A DNA stretch of 64,000 bases from Sinomonas sp. ASV322 (GTDB taxonomy: Bacteria > Actinomycetota > Actinomycetes > Actinomycetales > Micrococcaceae): contig NZ_JAVFJJ010000006.1 in assembly GCF_030908245.1 (NCBI RefSeq), positions 1-64,000 of the forward strand, read 5' to 3'. Below are positions 48,508 to 57,767 of this stretch, piece by piece (position 1 is the first letter of the stretch; each line of letters opens with the position of its first letter). The position numbers and the translations under genes were made by a program. The notes beneath the pieces were generated by a model. It was not told where the DNA came from, ran no database searches, and saw only the letters and a list, made by a program, of their open reading frames with translations.

Positions 48508-48523
48508 TAGAACAAATGTTTGA
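48508..48523. promoter_or_regulatory. LexA box before lexA
   Basis: TAGAACAAATGTTTGA fits the core GAAC-N4-GTTYGA and lies about 100 bp upstream of the lexA ATG. This provides autorepression, as in most lexA genes. Confidence 0.75.
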
Positions 48524-48580
48524 AAGGAGCCGCTTCGTCCCCTACGGTGGGATCAGGATGCCGAAGGGGTCCGACAAAAT

Positions 48581-48608
48581 AAGCACGGTCTCGAAAGCAC
48601 GGTCTCGA
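48581..48608. repeat. 14-bp tandem duplication in the lexA leader
   Basis: AAGCACGGTCTCGA occurs twice consecutively (48581-48594, 48595-48608), ending 15 bp before the lexA start codon and just before the SD GAAGGAG. Confidence 0.9.
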
Positions 48609-48623
48609 AAGAAGGAGCACGGC

Positions 48624-49331
48624 ATGGCAGGAGCGACCCGCGCAGCCAAGGGTCTGACGGTGCGCCAGCGGAAGATCCTCGAGACGATCCAGCGTTCTGT
48701 CCAGACCAATGGCTATCCGCCGTCGATGCGGGAGATCGGCGACACGGTCGGCCTCGCGAGCCTCTCAAGCGTCACCCATCAGCTCGCCCAGCTCGAGAAG
48801 CTCGGGTATCTCCGGCGCGACCCCAAGCGCCCGCGGGCGATGGAAGTCCTCATGCCGCTGAGCCTCGATGAGGGCCCGCTCACGATCGAAACGGAGCGGA
48901 GCGCTCCGGTGCTCGGAGTGGGCGGCATCAGCGTCGACGAGATGGCGAGCGCGGCAGATACCGCCATGGTGCCGCTCGTGGGCCGCATCGCGGCGGGCGG
49001 CCCCATCCTCGCCGACCAGGTCGTCGAGGACGTCATGCCCCTTCCGCGGCAGCTCGTGGGCTACGGCGAGCTGTTCATGCTCAAGGTCAAGGGCGATTCG
49101 ATGATCGATGCCGCAATCTGCGACGGCGATTGGGTCGTCGTCAGGCGCCAGAACAACGCGGAGAACGGAGACATCGTCGCGGCGCTCCTCGACGACGAGG
49201 CGACGGTCAAGACGTTCCGTCAGCGCGACGGCCACACGTGGCTGCTTCCGCAGAACACGCGCTACGAGCCGATCCTCGGCGACCACGCCACGATCATGGG
49301 CCGTGTGGTCTCCGTCATGCGCTCTGTCTAA
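48624..49331 (+). CDS. lexA: SOS repressor LexA
   Basis: This 235-residue repressor/autoprotease controls the DNA-damage response. The N-terminal winged HTH ([20 protein letters not shown] to [20 protein letters not shown]) binds SOS boxes. The Ala-Gly cleavage site lies in RIAAGGPIL (near 125), with the catalytic Ser in KGDSMID (near 158) and Lys in EATVKTF (near 195). ATG at 48624 is preceded by GAAGGAG. It diverges from the LysM gene with two LexA boxes between, and other boxes in this window lie before recA and before the radical SAM gene. Confidence 0.98.
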   Translation: MAGATRAAKGLTVRQRKILETIQRSVQTNGYPPSMREIGDTVGLASLSSVTHQLAQLEKLGYLRRDPKRPRAMEVLMPLSLDEGPLTIETERSAPVLGVGGISVDEMASAADTAMVPLVGRIAAGGPILADQVVEDVMPLPRQLVGYGELFMLKVKGDSMIDAAICDGDWVVVRRQNNAENGDIVAALLDDEATVKTFRQRDGHTWLLPQNTRYEPILGDHATIMGRVVSVMRSV

Positions 49332-49360
49332 TCTGGCCTATCTGGTCTAGCCCGTCTGAC

Positions 49361-51457
49361 CTAGCCCGTGCTCTCCTGGGGCCCAGCCGACGCGAGCCGT
49401 TCGAGGGCCTTGAGGACGATGGCACGGTCGGTTGTCCCCCACATCGGTGGAAGAGCCGAACGCAGGAACGCGCCGTAGCGCTCGGTCGCGAGGCGCGAGT
49501 CGAGCACGGCAACGACGCCGCGATCCTGGGTGGAGCGGATGAGGCGCCCCGCTCCCTGCGCCAGCCGGACCGCTGCGTGGGAAGCCGATACGCTCATGAA
49601 GCCGTTGCCGCCGGCTTGAGCCACGGCACGCGAACGAGCGGTCGTCATGGGGTCATCGGGGCGCGGGAACGGGATGCGGTCGATCACAACGAGCCTGCAT
49701 GAATGGCCGGGAACGTCGACGCCCTGCCAGAGGGACATGGTGCCGAAGAGGCAGGTGTCCGGTTCATCGGCGAACTGGCGCACGAGCGCGCTCATGGACG
49801 ACTCGCCCTGGCACAGGATCTCCAGGTCGAGCCGCGTGCGGAGTTCGTCGGCGGCTTCCTCCGCCGCGCGCCGCGACGAGAAGAGGCACAGTGCCCCGCC
49901 CGACGAGGCGCGGATGAGGGCCTCGAGCTCGTCGAGCGCCTCGGGCGCAAGCCCGCGGCCGGGCTTCGGCAGATGCCTCGCAACGTACAGCATGCCCTGC
50001 TTCGGATAATCGAACGGCGAGCCGACGTCGATGCCCGTCCAGCTCGGCGCACCGTTCCCGAGGAGCCCGAGGCCACCCGCAACGGGCTCGAACGCGGCAC
50101 CGATCGCAAGAGTGGCCGAGGTCAGGATGACCGTGTGATCGGCGAACAGCCCGTCGCGGAGCTTGCCGCCGACGTTGAGGGGCGCGATGCTCAGGGTCGC
50201 CGGGGCGTCGTCGGCGGGCGCGGAGTAGCCCGTCGACGGGTCGAAGCTTCCCGTGCGCGAGACCCACACGACCTCGCCGTTCGCCTGGGCATCGAGCAGC
50301 CGCTCGCAGCACTCGAGGATCGCGAGGAGACGCGAGCGCGCAACCTGCCGCCCGCCGTCGGCCGCTCCCTGCCTGTCGCCCGACCCCTCGCCCGCCTTCG
50401 CATCGGAGAGGGCAGCACGGCTCGCGTCGCGGAGGAGTTCGATCCCCTGCGCTAGCTCCTCCGTGAGCCCCCGGGCGAGGAGTCCCGTGGGCACGGACGC
50501 CAGCGCGAGCTCAAGCTGGGAGGCCGAGGACTGGAGCGCCTCGGCCGAGATCCCGAAGTTCCGCCGCGCGCTCGTTGCGGCGGCCGTGACCATCGACACG
50601 GAGAGCTGGGCGCTCACGGCCCCAGTCACGCGGTCCTGTAGCTCGTGCGCCTCGTCGACCACGACGACGTCGTACTCAGGGAGCACGCTGAGCCCCTCGA
50701 ACGCGTTGATGGCGAGCATCGCGTGGTTCGTCACGACGATATCCGCCTCGTTGCCGCGCTGCCGCGCGAGCTCGCTGAAGCACTCCGCCGCGAGCGGACA
50801 CTTCTGGGCTCCGAGACACTCGAGTGCCGTGACGGAGACGTGCCGCCACGCGCGATCCGATACCCCCGGCACGAGATCGTCACGGTCGCCTGTCTCGGTC
50901 TCCTCGGCCCACTCGCGAAGGCGCTTGACCTCCCGGCCGAGCTGGGTCGCCGGTCCGGCCCCACCCGGGGTGGCAGCCGGATGGACGACGGCGGTGTCCT
51001 CCCCGAGCGCGAAGAGCGCGCCGTCGGATCCGTCCTCGCTCGCGAAGCCGCCTGAGATCTTGTGCTTGCACAAATAGTTCGAGCGGCCCTTGATGAGGGC
51101 GACGTCAAGCGGGTGGTCCAGTTCGGGCGCGACCGCTTCGAGCAGCCGAGGAAGGTCGCGGCCCACGATCTGGGCCTGGAGCGCGAGCGTCGCGGTGGCG
51201 ACGACGGCGGGACGCGACCCCGCGCTGACCGAATGCGCCTCTCGCGCCCGCGCGATGAGCGGCACGAGATACGCGAGCGACTTGCCCGTGCCGGTGCCCG
51301 CTTGGACGAGAAGGTGGGTCCCCTCTTCGATGGCCCGGGCGACGTGACGCGCCATCTCGTGCTGCCCCTCGCGCTGCTGGCCGCCCATTGCGGCCACGGC
51401 GACGTCGAGGAGCGCGAGAGCGGCCTCCTCAGCTTCCTTACTCATGGACGGCTTCAC
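49361..51457 (-). CDS. dinG: DinG-like (XPD-family) ATP-dependent DNA helicase
   Basis: This 698-residue superfamily 2 5'-3' helicase has Walker A VQAGTGTGKSLAYL (near 50) and DEAH box VVVDEAHEL. The Fe-S cluster cysteines lie between motifs I and II (NYLCKHK and CLGAQKCPLAAEC). Motif VI, RLAQGAGRLIRS, includes the arginine finger. It unwinds DNA/RNA structures in repair. The GTG start at 51457 overlaps the hflX stop (GTGA); an internal ATG 12 bp downstream (MSKEAEE) is an alternative. No LexA box was seen before this hflX-dinG pair. The locus is convergent with lexA. Confidence 0.92.
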   Translation of the reverse strand: MKPSMSKEAEEAALALLDVAVAAMGGQQREGQHEMARHVARAIEEGTHLLVQAGTGTGKSLAYLVPLIARAREAHSVSAGSRPAVVATATLALQAQIVGRDLPRLLEAVAPELDHPLDVALIKGRSNYLCKHKISGGFASEDGSDGALFALGEDTAVVHPAATPGGAGPATQLGREVKRLREWAEETETGDRDDLVPGVSDRAWRHVSVTALECLGAQKCPLAAECFSELARQRGNEADIVVTNHAMLAINAFEGLSVLPEYDVVVVDEAHELQDRVTGAVSAQLSVSMVTAAATSARRNFGISAEALQSSASQLELALASVPTGLLARGLTEELAQGIELLRDASRAALSDAKAGEGSGDRQGAADGGRQVARSRLLAILECCERLLDAQANGEVVWVSRTGSFDPSTGYSAPADDAPATLSIAPLNVGGKLRDGLFADHTVILTSATLAIGAAFEPVAGGLGLLGNGAPSWTGIDVGSPFDYPKQGMLYVARHLPKPGRGLAPEALDELEALIRASSGGALCLFSSRRAAEEAADELRTRLDLEILCQGESSMSALVRQFADEPDTCLFGTMSLWQGVDVPGHSCRLVVIDRIPFPRPDDPMTTARSRAVAQAGGNGFMSVSASHAAVRLAQGAGRLIRSTQDRGVVAVLDSRLATERYGAFLRSALPPMWGTTDRAIVLKALERLASAGPQESTG

Positions 51458-53091
51458 CCATCGACCGCGAACGGCTCCAGTTCCGCCACGAACTCGTCCC
51501 GCACGACGACATGGGCCAGAGTTCCGTCCGCCGTGTGTTCGAGCGAGCGGATCTCCGAGCTGCTCTCGTGCAGTCGGCTCAGGAGATCGCCACGGCTGTA
51601 CGGGATGAGGATCGTGAGCGCGACGTGGGGACGCGGGATCGACTCGCTGATGAGCGCTCGGAGTGCGTCCATCCCGAGCCCTGTTCGGGCCGAGACGACG
51701 ACGTGCCTCGGCTCGCGCTGCCGCAGTCGTTCGAGGACGAAGGGATCCGCCGCGTCCGCCTTGTTGAGCACGATGATCTCGGGGATCTTCCGCGCGTCGA
51801 CCTCGGCGAGCACTTCGCGCACCGCCGCGATCTGCCCTTCGGGATCAGGATGCGAGGCATCGACGACGTGCAGGACGAGGTCCGCGTCGGCGACCTCCTC
51901 GAGAGTCGAGCGGAATGCCTCGACGAGCTGCGTCGGGAGCGAGCGCACGAAGCCGACCGTGTCCGCGAGCGTGTATGGAAGCCCGTCCGGCGTCTCCGCG
52001 CGGCGCACGGTGGGATCGAGGGTCGCGAAGAGGGCGTTCTGGACCAGCACACCCGCATCAGTGAGGCGGTTGAGCAGCGAGGACTTCCCCGCGTTGGTGT
52101 AGCCCGCGATCGCGACAGAGGGCACCTCGTTCCGCTTGCGGTTGGCCCGCTTGGTCTCGCGCGCGGGCTTCATCCCCGCGATCTCGCGCCGCAGCTTGGC
52201 CATGCGAGTGCGGATGCGGCGGCGGTCGAGTTCGATCTTGGTCTCACCGGGGCCACGAGAGCCGATCCCGCCGCCAGCAGCACCCACGCGGCCACCGGCC
52301 TGCCGGGACATCGACTCGCCCCAGCCGCGGAGACGCGGAAGCAGGTACTCGAGCTGCGCGAGTTCAACCTGTGCCTTGCCCTCGCGGCTCTTGGCGTGCT
52401 GGGCGAAGATGTCGAGGATGAGCGCCGTCCGGTCGATGACCTTGACCTTGACGATGTCCTCAAGCCCTCGCCGTTGGGACGGTGAGAGCTCGGAGTCCAC
52501 GATCACGGTGTCCGCCCCCGTCGCTGCGACGATGTCCTTGAGCTCCTGAGCCTTGCCCGAGCCGAGGAACGTCCCGGCATCCGGCTTGAGCCGCCGCTGC
52601 ACGACGCCGTCGAGCACTTCCGAGCCTGCCGTCTCTGCCAGCGCAGCGAGCTCGTGCAGGGAGTTCTCGGCGTCCTCGAGCGTCCCCTCGCTCCACAGGC
52701 CAGCCAAAACGACACGCTCAAGTCGGAGCTGCCGGTACTCGACCTCGGTGACGTCTTCGAGTTCAGTCGAGAGGCCGCCGACGCGCCGCAGAGCGCGGCG
52801 CTCCTCAAGGTCGCGCTGCTCGCCGTCGAACTCACTGTGCTCCTCGGCGAGCTCAGAAATCGCAAGCGCCTTGCCTCCCGCCACGGTGCCGCGGCCGGCC
52901 GACTGGGCGGTGTCGCCGTCGTCCGCCTGGCTCTGGTCCCGCGCGCTCGACCCGCTGCTCGCCCCCTTCGCCGCGGCAGCCTCCTCCTTCGCGAGGATCC
53001 GGTCGATGACGGCCTGAATGTCCTGCGCGCTGAGGTCCTGGGCGCTGTGCTCATTGCCCTTCGCGTGATTGGTCCTGGGCTGGTTGGTCAT
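51454..53091 (-). CDS. hflX: Ribosome-associated GTPase HflX
   Basis: HflX splits stalled 70S ribosomes under stress. The 545-residue protein has a ~100-residue disordered Ser/Gln/Asp-rich N-terminus and the HflX domain (GSGKAQELK, and SRQAGGRVGAAGGGIGSRGP, a Gly-rich loop). The GTPase domain has G1 GYTNAGKSSL, G3 DTVGF and G4 LNKAD. Start ATG at 53091 with GAAGGAGAAC in front was preferred to an upstream ATG lacking a good SD. It is coupled to dinG through GTGA. Confidence 0.94.
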   Translation of the reverse strand: MTNQPRTNHAKGNEHSAQDLSAQDIQAVIDRILAKEEAAAAKGASSGSSARDQSQADDGDTAQSAGRGTVAGGKALAISELAEEHSEFDGEQRDLEERRALRRVGGLSTELEDVTEVEYRQLRLERVVLAGLWSEGTLEDAENSLHELAALAETAGSEVLDGVVQRRLKPDAGTFLGSGKAQELKDIVAATGADTVIVDSELSPSQRRGLEDIVKVKVIDRTALILDIFAQHAKSREGKAQVELAQLEYLLPRLRGWGESMSRQAGGRVGAAGGGIGSRGPGETKIELDRRRIRTRMAKLRREIAGMKPARETKRANRKRNEVPSVAIAGYTNAGKSSLLNRLTDAGVLVQNALFATLDPTVRRAETPDGLPYTLADTVGFVRSLPTQLVEAFRSTLEEVADADLVLHVVDASHPDPEGQIAAVREVLAEVDARKIPEIIVLNKADAADPFVLERLRQREPRHVVVSARTGLGMDALRALISESIPRPHVALTILIPYSRGDLLSRLHESSSEIRSLEHTADGTLAHVVVRDEFVAELEPFAVDG

Positions 53092-53309
53092 GTTCTCCTT
53101 CGTGCGAGGTGCATTTCCAGAATAGTTCTCAGGGGTGACAGAAGAGAGGTCACGCGTCATGAGGGTCTCCAAACGGGGTGTCCTGTTTTGCCCGGCCGGA
53201 CAATGCTCAACGGCATGAGCTCAGTGCTCGATGGCGTGAGGTCGACGGCGGGGCGGGGCCAAGGGCTGTGTCGGCTCAACTTCTGAGTCGGCTCTACTTG
53301 AACAGGCGC

Positions 53310-53945
53310 ATGGATCTATCCTACTGGACGATGGAATCTGCTCATTACTTCAACGCACAGCCCGGCGTGCCCGATGTTCGCAAGCCGCTCACGGTCGTCC
53401 TCGACGGCGTCGAGCGCCGTCTCGAAACCTCGGCCGGCATTTTCAGCCCAGACGGCGTGGACAAGGGCACGGCCGTGCTCCTCGACGAGGTTCCCGACCC
53501 CGCCACCGAGGGCGAGCTCCTCGACATCGGCTGCGGCTGGGGCCCCATCGCGCTCACCATGGCGCTCCGCTCCCCCAACGCGACCGTATACGCGGTCGAC
53601 GTCAACGAACGCAGCCTCTCGCTCACGGCTGCGAACGCCCAGCGCCTCGGGCTCCCCAACGTCCGAACATCGCTTCCCGACGGCGTTCCCGCGGAGACGC
53701 GCTTTGCGACGATCTGGTCCAACCCGCCGATCCGCATCGGGAAACAGGCGCTCCACGAGCTCCTCCTGCGGTGGCTCCCCCGCCTCCAGGCGGGCGGCGA
53801 GGCATGGCTCGTCGTGCAGAAGAACCTCGGCGCGGATTCCCTGCTCCGCTGGATCGCCGACGAACTCGGCGACAGCTACGATGTCTCGCGCGAGTCGACC
53901 TCCAAGGGCTTCCGCATCCTGCGTGTCATGCGTCGAGCGGACTGA
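53310..53945 (+). CDS. Class I SAM methyltransferase, RsmC-like
   Basis: This 211-residue methyltransferase has motif I LLDIGCGWGPIALTMAL (near 70), motif II AVDVNERSL and motif IV SNPPIRIGK (the NPP[FY]-type site of nucleic-acid N-methylases). This is the 16S rRNA m2G1207 methyltransferase (RsmC C-terminal domain) group; in actinobacteria only one such domain is present. The start is uncertain: MDLSYWTME at 53310, or MESAHYF at 53331, which would be close behind TATCCT and might be leaderless. It diverges from hflX. Confidence 0.85.
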   Translation: MDLSYWTMESAHYFNAQPGVPDVRKPLTVVLDGVERRLETSAGIFSPDGVDKGTAVLLDEVPDPATEGELLDIGCGWGPIALTMALRSPNATVYAVDVNERSLSLTAANAQRLGLPNVRTSLPDGVPAETRFATIWSNPPIRIGKQALHELLLRWLPRLQAGGEAWLVVQKNLGADSLLRWIADELGDSYDVSRESTSKGFRILRVMRRAD

Positions 53946-54005
53946 TCCCAAGGTTCTCGACGCGAAGGGTCCCGCCGCGTGCCAGCGGACGGGCATAGTG
54001 GTGAT

Positions 54006-54344
54006 ATGGCCAGAGAGCTCAACAACATCGCGATCCCGGTCACCGACATCGACGGCGCGAAGGCCGTCTACACCGCGCTGCTCGGCGAGCCGTTCTCGGA
54101 TACGCCGTACTACATCGGGTACATGGCGGACGGTGTCCAGATCGGCCTCGACCCGCACGGCCACCGGCACGGTCACACTGGGCCGATCGCGTACTGGAAG
54201 ACGCGGGACATCGCGGCGGAGATCGAGACACTCACGGGAGCCGGAGCCCAGGTGCTCGACGAGCCCAAGGACGTCGGAGGCGGCATGCTCGTCGCCGTGC
54301 TCAAGGACGCCGACGGCAACTTCATCGGACTCGCACAGACCTGA
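54006..54344 (+). CDS. VOC (glyoxalase/bleomycin resistance) family protein
   Basis: The 112-residue protein has the beta-alpha-beta-beta-beta VOC pattern: NNIAIPVTDIDGAKAVYTALLG, then IGYMADGVQIGLDPHG and the C-terminal MLVAVLKDADGNFIGLAQT. Potential metal ligands (His in the first strand) are replaced here, so it may be non-metal-dependent or bind another ligand. It lies downstream of the methyltransferase gene and converges with dapF. No function can be assigned beyond fold. Confidence 0.83.
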   Translation: MARELNNIAIPVTDIDGAKAVYTALLGEPFSDTPYYIGYMADGVQIGLDPHGHRHGHTGPIAYWKTRDIAAEIETLTGAGAQVLDEPKDVGGGMLVAVLKDADGNFIGLAQT

Positions 54345-54367
54345 GCCCGCTGCGAACCAGACCTCGG

Positions 54368-55312
54368 TCAGCCGAGGGTGCCGTGGGCGACGATGACGGC
54401 GGGGCCGCTCAGCTCGACGCGCTCCGCCCCGCTGGCACCACCGACGAATGCGACGCCGACGGTGCCCCCGGGAACGCGGACGTTCCAGCGATCAGGCGCC
54501 CCCGCGCCGGCCCAGTGCCGGATCGCGACGGCGGCGGCGCAGGCGCCCGTGCCGCACGATTGCGTCTCGCCCACGCCACGCTCATGCACGCGCATGGAAA
54601 CGGTCCCCACGCCGTCTTGGACGAGCGGCTCGGCCGGGACCACGAACTCGACGTTGGTCCCGTGGGGTGGAATCGGCTCGACGCTCGGCGCCTCGAAGAG
54701 CCGCAGCTGGGTGAGTTCGGCGTCCGCTGCGAGCGCGACGACAGTGTGGGGGTTGCCCATGCTCACGCTCAGCGCCGGACGCGCGACGTCGAGTCCGTCG
54801 GCCGTGACGAGGGAATCACCCGCGTCGGCCTCGGCCCGCGCGGGGAAGATGAATTCCCACGGCCCCATGTCCACGGCGAAGCCTTCCTCGCGCCGTTCGA
54901 CCCGCTTGATCCCAGCCCGGGTGCCGACGGGCAGGGTCTGCCCCGGCTCAAGCACAACGAGACCCTGGTCGAGGAGGAACGCAACAAAGACGCGCACGCC
55001 GTTGCCGCACATTTCCGACACCGATCCGTCCGCATTGCGGTAGTCCATGAACCACTCGGCGCTGCCGTCCTCGGCGAGGATGGCCCGCCCCTCGGGCACT
55101 AGCTCGGAACGGACGGCTCGGATGAGTCCATCGGCGCCGATGCCGAGGTGCCGGTCGCAGAGGGCTGCCGACTGTGCCGCGCTGATGTCGAGCGCGCCGT
55201 CGGGGTCCGCGACGAGGACGAAGTCATTGCCCGTGCCGTGGCCCTTCGCGAACGCGAGGCCTGCGAGCTGGGCGAGCGGGCTGTCGGCAATGGCAATCAC
55301 GGGCAGGGTCAT
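54368..55312 (-). CDS. dapF: Diaminopimelate epimerase
   Basis: DapF converts LL-DAP to meso-DAP for lysine and peptidoglycan synthesis. The 314-residue protein has the two catalytic Cys motifs: [10 protein letters not shown] (near 101-110) and [14 protein letters not shown] (near 252-265). [11 protein letters not shown] is the conserved N-terminal loop. It overlaps miaA by ATGA at 55309-55312 and is the last gene of miaB-miaA-dapF. Lysine or DAP supply is not obviously linked to the Pls system 30 kb away. Confidence 0.97.
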   Translation of the reverse strand: MTLPVIAIADSPLAQLAGLAFAKGHGTGNDFVLVADPDGALDISAAQSAALCDRHLGIGADGLIRAVRSELVPEGRAILAEDGSAEWFMDYRNADGSVSEMCGNGVRVFVAFLLDQGLVVLEPGQTLPVGTRAGIKRVERREEGFAVDMGPWEFIFPARAEADAGDSLVTADGLDVARPALSVSMGNPHTVVALAADAELTQLRLFEAPSVEPIPPHGTNVEFVVPAEPLVQDGVGTVSMRVHERGVGETQSCGTGACAAAVAIRHWAGAGAPDRWNVRVPGGTVGVAFVGGASGAERVELSGPAVIVAHGTLG

Positions 55313-56208
55313 GCCTCAAGGATACCGAGCGCGGCACCGACGACGTCGGGGCGCAGCGCGTCGAGCCAGTGGACGCGGGGATCGGCGCGGAACCAGGTCA
55401 CCTGCCGACGCGCGAACTGGCGCGTCGCGACGATCGTCTCGTCACCCGCCTGCTCGACGGTGGACTCCCCGTCGAGCACACGGAGGAACTGGGAGTAGCC
55501 CAAGGCCCGTGAGGCTGTCCTTCCTTCGCGCAATCCCTCGCCGTCCAGTCGCCGCACCTCGTCGACCAGGCCGGCATCGACCATGCGATGCACTCGCCGT
55601 TCGAGCCGCGCGTGAAGCGCCGCGCGCTCCATGTCGAGGCCGATCTGGACGGCTGGCTCGACATACTCGCGCCGCGGCATGAAGGCGCTAAACGGGCGCC
55701 CAGTGACCTCGAGGACTTCAAGGGCCCTGATCACACGCCGCGCGTCGTGAACCTTCGAGGCCGACGCGGGGTCCGCCTCGGCAAGCCTCCGGGCCAGCAC
55801 GCCGATCCCGTCGCGCTCGGCCTCGGCCTCGAGTCTCGAGCGAACCACAGGGTCCGTGCCGGGGAACTCGAGGACATCGAGGGCGGCGCGGACGTAGAGC
55901 CCCGATCCACCCGCGAGAATCGGGCGGCGGCCCCGAGCGCGGATGTCCGCGATGGCCTCGCGCGCCGCCGTCTGGAAGGCGGAGACGCTTGCCTCCTCAC
56001 GCACGTCGAGGATGTCGAGCAGGTGATGGGGCACGCCTCGGCGCTCGTCGGGCGTGAGCTTCGCCGTGCCGACGTCCATGCCCCGATAGAACTGCATCGA
56101 ATCGGTGTTGACGATCTCGCCGTCGAGGGCGAGCGCCAGTTCGACCGCAAGATCCGATTTGCCCGTGCCGGTGGGACCGACGACGGCGATCACGGGCAAT
56201 GCGTCCAA
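55309..56208 (-). CDS. miaA: tRNA dimethylallyltransferase
   Basis: MiaA adds a dimethylallyl group to A37 of tRNAs reading U-initial codons, giving MiaB its substrate. The P-loop [16 protein letters not shown] is near the N-terminus, followed by [17 protein letters not shown] and the [12 protein letters not shown] segment. A TTG start at 56208 gives the best fit ([11 protein letters not shown]); GTG at 56193 is an alternative, since no SD decides. The gap to miaB is 2 bp. Confidence 0.93.
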   Translation of the reverse strand: MDALPVIAVVGPTGTGKSDLAVELALALDGEIVNTDSMQFYRGMDVGTAKLTPDERRGVPHHLLDILDVREEASVSAFQTAAREAIADIRARGRRPILAGGSGLYVRAALDVLEFPGTDPVVRSRLEAEAERDGIGVLARRLAEADPASASKVHDARRVIRALEVLEVTGRPFSAFMPRREYVEPAVQIGLDMERAALHARLERRVHRMVDAGLVDEVRRLDGEGLREGRTASRALGYSQFLRVLDGESTVEQAGDETIVATRQFARRQVTWFRADPRVHWLDALRPDVVGAALGILEA

Positions 56209-56210
56209 GG

Positions 56211-57716
56211 TCAGCCCGCGCGGACCGGCAGCGCCGGCATCCCGAGGTTCACCGCGCCCTTCGAGGGCGCGTCGCTGCCCGGGGAGGGCACCCCACAGGA
56301 CTCGGCCTGGGCACGGTCCCACGCGTCGCCGGCCCGCGAACGGCGCACCGAGTACTCGGCGGGACGCGCCGGATCCGCGATGAGGTGATGCGGGGCGGCA
56401 TCCGTCACGGTCAGCGTCACGAGGTCACCAGGGCGTGGCTCCTCCGCGCCGGCGGGAACGCTGAAGTGCACGAGGCGGTGGTCCTTCGCGCGGCCGGAAA
56501 GCCGATGGGTCTCCCCCGCCTTGCGGCCGCTCTGGGCTGTCACGAGCAGCTCGACCTCGCGACCGACCTGGCGGGCGTTCTCCTCAGCGGAAATCCGCTC
56601 CTGGAGCGCGATGAGGCGCTCGTAGCGCTCCTGCACGACCTCCTTGGGGAGCTGGTCGGGCATGTCGGCAGCCGGCGTGCCCGGGCGCTTCGAGTACTGG
56701 AACGTGAAGGCGCTCGAGAAGCGGGCGCGCTCGACGACGTCGAGCGTCGCCTGGAAGTCCTCTTCGGTCTCGCCGGGGAAGCCGACGATGATGTCCGTCG
56801 TGATCGCAGCGTGCGGAATCCGCTCGCGGACCCTGTCGAGGATGCCGAGGAACTTCGCCGAGCGGTACGAGCGTCGCATGGCGCGAAGAAGGCTGTCCGA
56901 GCCGGACTGGAGCGGCATGTGCAGCTGCGGCATGACGTTGGGTGTCTCGGCCATCGCGTCGATCACGTCGTCGGTGAAGGCGGCCGGGTGCGGGCTCGTG
57001 AAGCGCACGCGCTCGAGACCCTCGATCTCGCCGCAAGCCCGGAGCAGCTTGCCAAAAGCGAGTCGATCGCCGAACTCGACGCCGTACGAATTGACGTTCT
57101 GACCCAACAGCGTGACCTCGATCGCGCCGTCGTCGACGAGGGCCTGCACCTCGGCGAGGATCTCGCCCGGCCGGCGGTCGCGCTCCTTACCACGGAGGCT
57201 CGGGACGATGCAGAACGTGCACGTGTTGTTGCAGCCCACCGAGATGGACACCCACCCGCTGTAGACCGAGTCTCGCTTCGTCGGAAGCGTCGACGGGAAC
57301 ACCTCGAGGGACTCAAGAATCTCGAGCTGGGCCTCATGGTTGTGGCGCGAACGCTCGAGGAGTGCGGGCAGGGCGCCGACGTTGTGGGTCCCGAAGACGG
57401 CGTCGACCCAAGGGGCCTTCTCGAGGATCGTCTCGCGGTCTTTCTGCGCGAGGCAGCCGCCGACGGCGATCTGCATCCCTGGGTGGCGATCCTTGACGGG
57501 GCGGAGCTGGCCGAGGTTGCCGTACAGACGGTTGTCGGCGTTCTCGCGGACCGCACACGTGTTGAAGACCACGACGTCGGGCTCTGCCCCCTCTGCGGCA
57601 CGCACATAGCCCGCGGCCTCAAGGAGGCCGGACATACGCTCAGAGTCGTGGACGTTCATCTGGCAGCCGAAGGTGCGCACCTCGTAGCTGCGGGGCTCGT
57701 CGATCGTGGAACTCAC
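56211..57716 (-). CDS. miaB: tRNA-2-methylthio-N6-dimethylallyladenosine synthase
   Basis: This 501-residue radical SAM methylthiotransferase has three N-terminal cluster Cys ([22 protein letters not shown]), the radical SAM motif [12 protein letters not shown] and a C-terminal TRAM domain. It adds the methylthio group to ms2i6A37 in tRNA. The C-terminus extends past TRAM with a Ser/Pro-rich tail. It is co-transcribed with miaA. Confidence 0.96.
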   Translation of the reverse strand: MSSTIDEPRSYEVRTFGCQMNVHDSERMSGLLEAAGYVRAAEGAEPDVVVFNTCAVRENADNRLYGNLGQLRPVKDRHPGMQIAVGGCLAQKDRETILEKAPWVDAVFGTHNVGALPALLERSRHNHEAQLEILESLEVFPSTLPTKRDSVYSGWVSISVGCNNTCTFCIVPSLRGKERDRRPGEILAEVQALVDDGAIEVTLLGQNVNSYGVEFGDRLAFGKLLRACGEIEGLERVRFTSPHPAAFTDDVIDAMAETPNVMPQLHMPLQSGSDSLLRAMRRSYRSAKFLGILDRVRERIPHAAITTDIIVGFPGETEEDFQATLDVVERARFSSAFTFQYSKRPGTPAADMPDQLPKEVVQERYERLIALQERISAEENARQVGREVELLVTAQSGRKAGETHRLSGRAKDHRLVHFSVPAGAEEPRPGDLVTLTVTDAAPHHLIADPARPAEYSVRRSRAGDAWDRAQAESCGVPSPGSDAPSKGAVNLGMPALPVRAG

Positions 57717-57767
57717 CCATCAAGGGTACTGGCTCGTCCGGTCTAGTGGCTCGTCGGGCGTAGTGGC

